Source of the DNA: Balneolales bacterium
GTDB lineage: Bacteria; Bacteroidota; Rhodothermia; Balneolales; Natronogracilivirgulaceae
Assembly (NCBI GenBank): GCA_007135895.1
Contig: SLHZ01000039.1
Coordinates: 1 to 7,590 of the forward strand
DNA length: 7,590 nt
Direction of reading: 5' to 3'
Numbering within the stretch: the stretch's first letter is position 1; each line of letters opens with the position of its first letter. The translations under genes and the position numbers were made by a program. The notes under the pieces are model-generated. The model was given only the letters and a program-made list of their open reading frames with translations, was not told where the DNA came from and did not search any database. Of this stretch, positions 1 through 6,551 are shown in pieces.

Positions 1-7
1 CCTCCCC

Positions 8-1216
8 CTACACCTTGACGAAGATCTTGCGGGTGTACATGTAGCTCAGGATGAAGTACCAGAGCACAATCCAGACAATGGCGTACATCAGCGAGGCATT
101 CAGATCAGAAGCCAGCGGCTGGAATACCGTACTGAAAATATAGCGCTGCAACGAGATATAGCCGCTTGCGGCATCGGCCGAAGGGATCTGAATCAGGTTG
201 ATGGTCCGCCCCACAATGCCGCTCATGAAGAAAACCGTGAGGGCGTTAACGCCATATACCATGAAAGGACGTGTAAAGCGGCGGTACCCTTTGATATCGA
301 CAAGCCAGTAACAGGCGCCGAACACCTGCATCGCGAGACCCGCTGTGAAAATGGCATAGGAACTGCTCCAGATGGGCTTGTTGATCGGGAAGAACCAGCC
401 CCATACATACCCGATGGTGGTAAGCAGCAGCCCCCAAAGCAGAAAACGGGCGGTTTTCTCCATGGGATCACGATCCGACATCAGAATGAGTCCGGTCATG
501 ACGCCCAGCAGGGTGGTTCCGATGGCCGGGATGGTGCTGAAGAGACCCTCGGGGTCGTAAGGACCATTGCGGTAAAGATGCACATCGGCGAAGATAAGCT
601 GGTCGAACCATGCCGAAAAAGTGGTGTGCGATTCATTAATCATTCCGGCACCGAAACCCGGAACGGGAACCAGCATCATGACCGCCCAGTAGAACAACAG
701 GATGCCGGCAATGGTTTTGACAAGGGCGGCCGGCTTCAGATACAGGAAAAGGAGGGAGGCGGCCAGATAACAGAGCGCAATTCGCTGCAGCACACCGGGG
801 ATCCGGACTTCCACCAGGTTTTTGTGCAGACCGAAGAAGGAATCGATCAGCACAATACGCATATGCTCCGGAAGGAAAGTGAAGTAGGGATAGGAAGCCA
901 TGAGCAGTCCCATACCGAAGATGATGACGGAACGGATAAACGTTTTCCGGACCAACTCGCTGTTCTGTGCTCCGCGGGCGAGTGCTTTCGTAAAGGCCAG
1001 CACGATGGAGACCCCGACGATGAACAGGAAAAAAGGAAAGACCAGGTCGGTGATGGTCCACCCGTGCCAGGGGGCATGACGCAATGGCGGGTAGATGGCC
1101 CCCCAGGTTCCGGGATTGTTGACCAGGATCATCGCGGCGATGGTGGCACCGCGAAAAACATCGAGTGAGACAAGGCGTTCTCCGGATCGAAGCGCTTCAG
1201 GGGAGCTGTTCGTCAT
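8..1216 (-). CDS. NagX/HGSNAT-like inner-membrane acyltransferase family protein (DUF5009)
   Basis: 402 residues from ATG 1216, stop TAG at 10-8. An ATG at 1255 in the same frame would add 13 residues; 1216 is preferred because it forms an ATGA overlap with the GH84 stop and because RLVSLDVFRG then sits at the usual distance from the N-terminus. The protein has about ten hydrophobic segments. Family hallmarks are RLVSLDVFRGATIAAMILVNN (about 14-34, near the first membrane span), LRHAPWHGWTITDLVFPFF (45-63), PGVLQRIALCY (140-150), GLFSTIPAIGTTLLGVMTG (224-242) and FFPINKPIWSSSYAIFTAG (275-293). The family includes human lysosomal HGSNAT, which moves acetyl from acetyl-CoA across a membrane to terminal glucosamine, and bacterial NagX, found in N-acetylglucosamine-utilisation regulons. 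H47 in the HAPWHGW segment is the best candidate for the HGSNAT active-site histidine; that mapping is inference. With GH84 directly upstream and translationally overlapping, a role in amino-sugar acetylation or transport is likely. Its biochemical activity in bacteria remains unproven as far as I know. Confidence 0.9.
   Translation of the reverse strand: MTNSSPEALRSGERLVSLDVFRGATIAAMILVNNPGTWGAIYPPLRHAPWHGWTITDLVFPFFLFIVGVSIVLAFTKALARGAQNSELVRKTFIRSVIIFGMGLLMASYPYFTFLPEHMRIVLIDSFFGLHKNLVEVRIPGVLQRIALCYLAASLLFLYLKPAALVKTIAGILLFYWAVMMLVPVPGFGAGMINESHTTFSAWFDQLIFADVHLYRNGPYDPEGLFSTIPAIGTTLLGVMTGLILMSDRDPMEKTARFLLWGLLLTTIGYVWGWFFPINKPIWSSSYAIFTAGLAMQVFGACYWLVDIKGYRRFTRPFMVYGVNALTVFFMSGIVGRTINLIQIPSADAASGYISLQRYIFSTVFQPLASDLNASLMYAIVWIVLWYFILSYMYTRKIFVKV
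1213..1216 (-). promoter_or_regulatory. ATGA stop-start overlap coupling GH84 to the NagX-like gene
   Basis: The TGA stop of the GH84 gene (1215-1213) shares bases with the ATG at 1216-1214. There is no clear Shine-Dalgarno sequence upstream, so translation of the membrane protein probably depends on ribosomes finishing the GH84 frame. This would tie the output of the two proteins together. Confidence 0.8.
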
Positions 1217-3519
1217 GGTGGGTCTGTTAAAATGAAAGGAGTGTCCCCGTCCCACGGACCGGCCAGCCGAATGACGGGAAATGTGTAGGTGTTGCCGAGA
1301 TAGGGCCTGCGTGAGAGCAGAAAACGGTGCGACTGCCGTCTATCACCGGATTCGGTTGTCATGAGACCACCTGCGGTGGCCCGGATCATCTCCCGTCCGC
1401 CATGGGGAATGCCCAGTACGGCGCTGTACCCGTATTCGGTTTCCTGCCAACCAGAGATCACCTGAGCCGCGAATGCGCGCGTGACGGCATCCCGGGGCTC
1501 AACCACAGGATGGTGGAAAAAGCTGGTGAGGGTATAGAGGTGGATATCGGATATGCCGCGCTGTGTGAAGGATGTCAGTTCCATGACCCGGGTCTTGTGT
1601 CCCTTGCCGGGTTGCATGATGACCAGAGGATCCTGCGGCTTGACCCAGGTCACCGGATCCGAGGGGTCGTTGTCCACGAACAACAGGATATGGTCGCCGC
1701 GGTAAAACGGCTCCAGTGGCTGCAGCGAGCCCTCCCGGTAAAAACGAAAACCGAAATAAAGCAGGTGCTCATCATGGACGATCGCCATTTCAGGCTGTCG
1801 TTCCAGACCGGCTCCGGCTACCGGGATGGTGTAAAACGCTTCCTGTTCCCAGCCGGTAAGATCCCCGTCATGGGTCAGGTCAAACGTGACCGGCCGGGAG
1901 AGCAATGTCTGACGACCGGTGACATAGCGGAGCATGCCGCGTTCATCCACCCGGTAATCACTGTTTTCAAGCATCACCTTAAAATCGCGGGTGGTGTTTT
2001 CCAGAAAAGGCCGCAATTCGGATACCAGTCCATGGACCCGGCGCTCCTGCAAGGAAGAGGTCTCTGTTGGCTGCCCGTCGTATCCGAGAGTTGGTTGTTC
2101 GTCGGCTCCCAGAGCTGGCTGCCCGTCGGCCCCCAGACCTGTCTGACCGTCGTATCCCAGAGCCGCCAGTCCGTCAAGCGAACGGCGGAATACCTCGAGG
2201 GCTTCGCGTATGGTTTCGACGTGTCGCGGTTTGCCGGGCGTGTAGATCGATGTAAACACATTGTCTTCCCACCCGGGCTGACGATACAGCGATATCAACG
2301 GTTGTATCCAGGGAATGGTTTCTTTCGGGTAGAGTTCCCGGAGGGCCCGGTCGATCGCCAGTTCCGGATCGTAGTTGAATGGATCCCGCACAAAATAGGC
2401 CACTGTGGCCAGCGACAGCATGGAGGCATAGGGCTGGTTCATGGGATTGGCGACCAGACCCGAGGTTGTTCCGGAGAGCAGCGGATCGCGGCCTTCGAGC
2501 GGACCCAGGAAAACACGCCACCGGTCATAGTCGTTTACCGGGAAATTATCCCAGATCAGTGGCGGGCGGCGCATTTTCTCTCCCCAGAAGCGGGCCTGGT
2601 CCGCGGTGATCCGGTCGATGGCTACATCGGTGCCGGTCCAGAAAAGCGGGATCGATTTCGGAATACCCTTTCCCAGGATACGTATATAGTCCCGATCGCC
2701 CCAGGCGTCGGTGTAGGTGGTGGGACACACCACAAGCTCAACACCGAGTGGTTGCAGGTCGGCATATAGTCGGTTGATGACATGTACGTGCGCTTCGGCC
2801 AGATTGGCAAAGCGCTCCCGGTCGGCCGCGTGATTGAGCGTTTCCGGGACATCATCCAGAAACAGTGCCAAATGCCGGATGCCAAGCGACGTCATGGCGG
2901 TCATCTTGTCCCGCAGCGACTGATAGTCCTCTTCGCTGGAATAGACCATGTCCAGTCCCGGACTCAGGGCATACCACAGTGTCACGTCGTGTTTCCGGGC
3001 GGTTTCGAGCAACTCCTCGAATATATGCAGCTGCTTGCCTTCATAGGGCTCGCGCCAGCGGGATCGGTGGAAAGGGTCATCCTTGGGCGCGTAGAAATAG
3101 GATTGCAGCCCCACTTCCCCCATGAAGCGGATGACATCCAGCCGCTCTTCGGGTGTCCAGTGCCGGCCGTAGAAACCTTCGACCACCCCGTGAATCGAAA
3201 ACGGCGAGGCCATTAGTTGTGTGGCCAGGAGCAACACAAGAAATACCGGCATGACAGCCCGACGCACGGCGATCAGCAGCGGAGTGCCAGGCCGAGCCGC
3301 ACGTTGCGAGATATCAAGCCGTGTCGCGGGCATCGGGCTACCAGGCCGCACCGCACGCACCGGGGCACCAGTCTGAGCCGCGCGCATAGGAATATCAGGC
3401 CGCGCTGCGGAAAGCGGGCGACCAAGCCGCGCCGCGGGCACCAGCAGGCTTGTGGTCAAGACCTGCTCCGTGAAACTGTACTTCGTTTTCATCGTCATCA
3501 TTTTCATCATTATCACCAT
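1213..3519 (-). CDS. GH84 beta-N-acetylglucosaminidase (O-GlcNAcase/NagJ-like), periplasmic
   Basis: 768 residues from the first ATG. It should hydrolyse terminal beta-linked GlcNAc by substrate-assisted catalysis. GH84 signatures appear in order: GVVEGFYGRHWT (111-122), YAPKDDPFHR with the substrate-contacting lysine K146, the catalytic Asp pair D222-D223 in LALFLDDVPE, CPTTY (265-269), WTG (294-296), and IWDNFPVNDYD (322-332) followed by VFLGPLEGR. A helical region follows (about 385-525), interrupted by a four-copy 8-residue repeat (454-485). Residues 540-765 resemble a CBM9-like beta-sandwich (HDEHLLYFGFRFY, then DHILLFVDNDPSD). A signal peptide is clear at residues 85-104 (VRRAV, then MPVFLVLLLATQLMA). 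It lies about 85 residues in, behind six 9-residue repeats, so the real start may be GTG 3267 or ATG 3252 and the repeats may be untranslated. There is no T9SS tail, so a periplasmic location is inferred. The stop overlaps the start of the next gene by 4 bases. The family assignment is firm; the natural substrate (glycoprotein, chitooligosaccharide or murein fragment) is unknown. Confidence 0.93.
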   Translation of the reverse strand: MVIMMKMMTMKTKYSFTEQVLTTSLLVPAARLGRPLSAARPDIPMRAAQTGAPVRAVRPGSPMPATRLDISQRAARPGTPLLIAVRRAVMPVFLVLLLATQLMASPFSIHGVVEGFYGRHWTPEERLDVIRFMGEVGLQSYFYAPKDDPFHRSRWREPYEGKQLHIFEELLETARKHDVTLWYALSPGLDMVYSSEEDYQSLRDKMTAMTSLGIRHLALFLDDVPETLNHAADRERFANLAEAHVHVINRLYADLQPLGVELVVCPTTYTDAWGDRDYIRILGKGIPKSIPLFWTGTDVAIDRITADQARFWGEKMRRPPLIWDNFPVNDYDRWRVFLGPLEGRDPLLSGTTSGLVANPMNQPYASMLSLATVAYFVRDPFNYDPELAIDRALRELYPKETIPWIQPLISLYRQPGWEDNVFTSIYTPGKPRHVETIREALEVFRRSLDGLAALGYDGQTGLGADGQPALGADEQPTLGYDGQPTETSSLQERRVHGLVSELRPFLENTTRDFKVMLENSDYRVDERGMLRYVTGRQTLLSRPVTFDLTHDGDLTGWEQEAFYTIPVAGAGLERQPEMAIVHDEHLLYFGFRFYREGSLQPLEPFYRGDHILLFVDNDPSDPVTWVKPQDPLVIMQPGKGHKTRVMELTSFTQRGISDIHLYTLTSFFHHPVVEPRDAVTRAFAAQVISGWQETEYGYSAVLGIPHGGREMIRATAGGLMTTESGDRRQSHRFLLSRRPYLGNTYTFPVIRLAGPWDGDTPFILTDPP
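2065..2160 (-). repeat. Four-copy 24-bp tandem repeat inside the GH84 gene (8-residue unit)
   Basis: Residues 454-485 of the GH84 protein are four exact-length units of consensus LG(Y/A)DGQP(T/A): LGYDGQTG, LGADGQPA, LGADEQPT, LGYDGQPT. Every copy opens with CTG or CTC, then GGA or GGG, and carries GAC at codon 4. The array sits between two amphipathic helices (about 435-452 and 488-520) and probably forms a flexible acidic loop extending from the helical region behind the catalytic domain. Confidence 0.9.
3274..3435 (-). repeat. Six-copy degenerate 27-bp tandem repeat (9-residue unit)
   Basis: Read on the minus strand, six contiguous 27-base units run without indels. If translated they are residues 29-82 of the GH84 ORF, with consensus AARPGxPMR (copies include AARLGRPLS, AARPDIPMR, AVRPGSPMP and AARPGTPLL). 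Conserved bases include GCG at the first codon, CGG at the third and CCG at the seventh. The array ends just before the hydrophobic core of the signal peptide. No GH84 domain needs such a segment, so it is an insertion or expansion, either a translated N-terminal extension or a repeat in the leader. Confidence 0.85.
3484..3510 (-). repeat. Methionine-rich 9-bp repeat at the start of the GH84 ORF
   Basis: Three consecutive 9-base units (ATGATGAAA, ATGATGACG, ATGAAAACG) encode MMK-MMT-MKT at residues 4-12. With M1 this gives six in-frame ATG codons within the first ten codons. The low-complexity tract is a further reason to doubt which start is used. Confidence 0.75.
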
Positions 3520-3541
3520 CCGGATCGGTTGTTAGCGATGG

Positions 3542-4693
3542 TTATTCCGCCGAACGGGCCAGCTCCTTGCGGCGCAGCCGGGCCTGCTCTTCTCTGAACG
3601 CTTCGAGCTCGGCAATACGCTCCCGCTCCAGGTTATCCCCGGGCTCCAGATGATGCTGCCATTCGAACTCGCGGCGGTGCCAGGTCAGCTCCCCTCCCTT
3701 AACATCAAATACCGAGTAGCCGGGCTTGAATCCGATCCAGTTGCCGCCCCACCAGGCGGCGCTTACCGACTGGCTGGTTACATACCAGATATCGTTGAAC
3801 CGGTAGTCTTCATTGATGTGGGTATGGCCTTGAAGCAACGCGCGGACATTGCCATGCCGCTCCAGAATCAGACGCAGGTCCCGTGTGTTCTGCAACACAC
3901 GTCCGTGCATGGAAGGCATGTCATGGTCCTGACGAATCTGTCCCAGATGGCAAAAAGCGGCAATATGAGTGACCGCCACCGTTGGCTTGTGCATATTCCT
4001 GGCCAGATCGAACCGTAGCCAGTCAAGTTGCTCATCGTCGATGGAGGGAATGTAGGAAGGGCCGTGGGACGTATCCACCGGCTGGATGCAGTCCAGCACC
4101 ACAAAGTGCCAGCCGAAAAGGTCGAAACTGTAATAGGATTGCTCCATGCCCAGCATGTTCATGATCAGGGTCTTGCCGATATCCGGGTCATCGACCGGAA
4201 CCTTGCGGCGTGCGCTCCACCCCAGAACGTCATGGTTGCCGATACAATTATACCAGGGCATGCCCAGATCATCGGAGATGGCTTTATAGAGCCCGATCTG
4301 ATCAATAAACTCGTCCTTGTCGGTATACAAGCCGTCGAAAGGTCCGTCTCCCCCCATCAGTACAAAATCGGGTCGGGGCGAAAGCGAGCGGACATGCTCC
4401 ACACAGCGCGCATATCCCTCGTCACCGCGCCGCGCACGGCGGACATGCGTGTCGGTCAGATGCACAAAACGAAAATTCCCATCTCTGCGGGGATGAACCG
4501 CCCACGATTTTTCCACCCCGGAAGCGGTAAACAGGCCAACTCCGGCGGATCCCAAAGCCATCTTCTTCACGAAATCACGCCGGCTGAAACCGTTGCCGGC
4601 ATTTTGAGCTATTGTCGGCTGACCGGAGGAGTCTGTGCTGATCGGGATGTCTGCGTCTTTGCCGGTTATGACGTTTTTTTTGGTTTTTTTCAT
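3542..4693 (-). CDS. Tat-exported calcineurin-like metallophosphoesterase
   Basis: 383 residues, ATG start, TAA stop. A twin-arginine signal is plain: SRRDFVKKMALG at residues 37-48, followed by a small-residue hydrophobic stretch (AGVGLFTASG) and a likely cleavage site near AVHP at 65-68. The n-region is unusually long (36 residues before the twin arginines). The mature protein has the binuclear metal-site motifs of the PF00149 family: D81-x-H83 (LTDTH), D116 (GGDG), GNHD (152-155), H243 (VTHIA) and GHTH (289-292). A folded, metal-loaded enzyme crossing by Tat fits this family. The substrate cannot be read from the sequence; phosphodiesters or phosphomonoesters, including sugar phosphates or nucleotides, are all possible. 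The C-terminus (about 350-383) is a highly charged helix rich in E and R (LERERIAELEAFREEQ), possibly a short coiled coil. The gene lies 82 bases after the propeller gene and ends 22 bases before the GH84 gene, so it is likely co-transcribed. Confidence 0.92.
   Translation of the reverse strand: MKKTKKNVITGKDADIPISTDSSGQPTIAQNAGNGFSRRDFVKKMALGSAGVGLFTASGVEKSWAVHPRRDGNFRFVHLTDTHVRRARRGDEGYARCVEHVRSLSPRPDFVLMGGDGPFDGLYTDKDEFIDQIGLYKAISDDLGMPWYNCIGNHDVLGWSARRKVPVDDPDIGKTLIMNMLGMEQSYYSFDLFGWHFVVLDCIQPVDTSHGPSYIPSIDDEQLDWLRFDLARNMHKPTVAVTHIAAFCHLGQIRQDHDMPSMHGRVLQNTRDLRLILERHGNVRALLQGHTHINEDYRFNDIWYVTSQSVSAAWWGGNWIGFKPGYSVFDVKGGELTWHRREFEWQHHLEPGDNLERERIAELEAFREEQARLRRKELARSAE
4674..4690 (-). repeat. 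Paired A7 and A8 homopolymer tracts right after the phosphoesterase start codon
   Basis: On the coding strand the ATG is followed directly by seven A, then CC, then eight A, encoding KKTKKN. Lys-rich starts are common, but two such long tracts are prone to slippage. Loss of one A in the A7 tract would bring a TAA into frame after eight codons. Confidence 0.7.
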
Positions 4694-4775
4694 GGAAAAT
4701 CTGGTAGCAGAGGGTGGTTCTTTGAGACTTTATGTTGTCGGGGCGAGTTACGGCATTGTTGCTGAAAACAGGATA
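4694..4775 (-). other. 82-base spacer between propeller and phosphoesterase genes
   Basis: This is the largest gap in the window. I found no convincing stem-loop terminator, no strong Bacteroidota-type promoter (TTTG with TAnnTTTG) and no purine-rich ribosome site before the ATG at 4693. A weak internal promoter cannot be excluded. The only small start here is followed two codons later by TAA. Confidence 0.5.
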
Positions 4776-6530
4776 CTATTTTATGACACTCATGACACGG
4801 GCCGCCTGGTACGGACCGGCGTTCAAACGATAAAGATACACGCCACTGGGGACTTTTTCCGCATGATATTCCACTTTGTGACGACCCGCCGGCATCACCT
4901 GATCGATCAGCAGAGTCATTTTCTGACCGGTGATGTTGTATATGGCCAAATGCACAGGCGTGGTTTCGGGCAACCGGAAAGCGATGCGTGTAGCCGGATT
5001 GAACGGGTTGGGATAGTTCTGCTCGAGTTTGAACCGCTCCGGAACCATGGTTTGCGAGCTGGCAGAGCTCGCGCTTGACACGGTCGGCCGGACATGGATA
5101 TTGTCGAGTCTCAGGCCGTCACGGGCTCCGCCGCCGACTTGCATGCCGGTATAGTAATACTTCCAGCGCAGCTGCACATAGGGCTGGTCGAGGGCATCGA
5201 GCGGGAGCCGGATGTCATGGAAAGTGAGGGTATGACCGGGAAGCGGCGAACGGAAGTATTCGACCGGTTCTCCGTTGATGGTGAGATCCCGGAAATCCTC
5301 CTCCACGCCAACCCGGTATTGCAGGCGTATGGCGTAGACCCGGTTGTTGACCAGCAGGGTTCCCCCCAGCCAGTCGATAAGCACCTCGTCAGCGCCACGT
5401 GTGTCCAGTGCCAGTACGGCCGCCCCGAGGTCGCGCTCCCGGCCGGTATTGAGGAACAGGATCCCCTCGTCCCCCAAGCCGTTGATGCGAGTGCGGCGGG
5501 TGTTGTTGTAGGGAAAACCGAGCGTGGAGAGATCATCGCTGTTGTAATCATCATGCGGCACGAAATAGGGATCGGTCATCTCATCATCCAGCATCGGATC
5601 ACTCATCCGGCTCATCTGGAAAACCATGGAGGGCGGGTAGCTGAAATCCGGCTCATCGGCAGACCAGTACTCAAAATGATACTCCTCATCACGGATCGGA
5701 TGCGCGATGGGCTGCATGGTGGATGTCAGTCCGAAGACATACAGCCTGTCCTCTTCGTCACTGACCACATAGGTTTTTCCGGAGCAGAAATCCACGGCAA
5801 TTCCCTCCGGCTTGGGGAAATCCAGTTCGTAATAACGAAGCGGCGTCAGGTCCGTGTCGGTGACCACGATCTTGCGTGATTCGTCACTGAGGATCCAGAG
5901 TTCGTCACGTACCGGTTCATGGAAAAGGCCGGACAGATCGTCCAGATCAAAAGGCGCAGGAAAATCAATCTGCTGCTTCGAGAGAATCACCAGCTCGTCG
6001 CTCAGCTCCCAGATGACCCGTGGGTTCTTTTCGTTGGCCACGAAAAAATGGCCATTGAGATGGTTGCGTGTGATGCCCTCCGGTCCATCATTGGGGTTGG
6101 GCTGGCCGATGTCCAGGGAGACGGTTTGCCGGACCATGCCTTCCATATCAACTTGCACCATGGTCCGTGCCCGCTCTTCCAGGACCCAGAGAGTTTCCGA
6201 TTCCGGGTCGTAAGTGATCCCCTCCATGTCGGTTCCAAAATAGGGCACCGTTGAGACGATTTCTCCCTCTGTAGTGATCAGATAAATGGTACCGCCCGGT
6301 TCATCGCTGACCGTCCAGAGTAAACCCGGCTCCGTGTGAAGGTCCAGCCCCGACGGATCGATTATGTCCAGATCGTGTACCGAAACAAGACGGAGTTCAT
6401 CGTGGCGGTACCACAGGTCGCTCCCTGGGCCGCAATCCCCGGGTTCTGTTGAAACCGGGAGATGCCTGTGTTCACTGCTTTCACCATGGAAACCGATGAA
6501 GGCAATGAATAAAAAGGAGATATAAAGCAA
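4776..6530 (-). CDS. Secreted SdiA-regulated-type beta-propeller protein with T9SS sorting domain
   Basis: 584 residues if started at the TTG at 6530. Residues 2-14 form a hydrophobic signal-peptide core (LYISFLFIAFIGF). Residues 46-270 contain five similar blades, each opening with PSG, MEG, PEG, LSG or PEG plus I/L and leading to a strand such as LWTVSDE, LWVLEER, FFVANEK, LWILSDE or YVVSDEE. This matches the SdiA-regulated (PF06977) / esterase-like-phytase propeller superfamily. Residues 285-482 form a second beta-rich domain containing TRINGLGDEGILFLNTG, of a type often found before T9SS tails. A Ser/Ala-rich linker (483-494) leads to the T9SS sorting domain (499-584: LEQNYPNPFNP, SGVYLYRLNAG, terminal VIK). 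The repeated acidic residues at equivalent blade positions could bind metal; that is inference. No enzymatic activity can be assigned. It may bind surface glycan or sense an extracellular ligand. The start is uncertain: no ATG or GTG lies between the preceding in-frame TAG and the hydrophobic core, and the TTG start leaves the n-region without a basic residue. Confidence 0.85.
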   Translation of the reverse strand: MLYISFLFIAFIGFHGESSEHRHLPVSTEPGDCGPGSDLWYRHDELRLVSVHDLDIIDPSGLDLHTEPGLLWTVSDEPGGTIYLITTEGEIVSTVPYFGTDMEGITYDPESETLWVLEERARTMVQVDMEGMVRQTVSLDIGQPNPNDGPEGITRNHLNGHFFVANEKNPRVIWELSDELVILSKQQIDFPAPFDLDDLSGLFHEPVRDELWILSDESRKIVVTDTDLTPLRYYELDFPKPEGIAVDFCSGKTYVVSDEEDRLYVFGLTSTMQPIAHPIRDEEYHFEYWSADEPDFSYPPSMVFQMSRMSDPMLDDEMTDPYFVPHDDYNSDDLSTLGFPYNNTRRTRINGLGDEGILFLNTGRERDLGAAVLALDTRGADEVLIDWLGGTLLVNNRVYAIRLQYRVGVEEDFRDLTINGEPVEYFRSPLPGHTLTFHDIRLPLDALDQPYVQLRWKYYYTGMQVGGGARDGLRLDNIHVRPTVSSASSASSQTMVPERFKLEQNYPNPFNPATRIAFRLPETTPVHLAIYNITGQKMTLLIDQVMPAGRHKVEYHAEKVPSGVYLYRLNAGPYQAARVMSVIK

Positions 6531-6551
6531 TGATTTGCCGGATGATAATCC

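Noticed and set aside
578..1168. 196-codon plus-strand open frame rich in charged residues and glutamine
   Set aside because: This is the complement of hydrophobic membrane-segment codons of the NagX-like gene, which yields hydrophilic antisense translations. There is no independent support.
1217..1255. Upstream ATG adding 13 residues to the NagX-like protein
   Set aside because: The extra residues are not family-like, and the ATG at 1216 gives a standard 4-base overlap with the preceding gene.
1327..2769. 480-codon open frame on the plus strand, antisense to the GH84 gene
   Set aside because: It lies fully opposite a gene with clear GH84 motifs. Long antisense frames are expected from codon bias in GC-rich genes, and the translation shows no domain, signal or composition of a real protein.
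3274..3435. CRISPR-like array
   Set aside because: The 27-base units abut without spacers and are degenerate, so this is a coding-phase tandem repeat.
4028..4765. Plus-strand frame of 245 codons running into the 82-base spacer
   Set aside because: It is mostly antisense to the phosphoesterase and has no domain signal.
4694..4775. Intrinsic terminator or strong promoter in the spacer
   Set aside because: No inverted repeat with a T-run and no acceptable promoter elements with correct spacing were found on the minus strand.
5094..5879. 261-codon plus-strand open frame
   Set aside because: It is antisense to the propeller gene, has no recognisable motif, and reflects the codon periodicity of the true gene.
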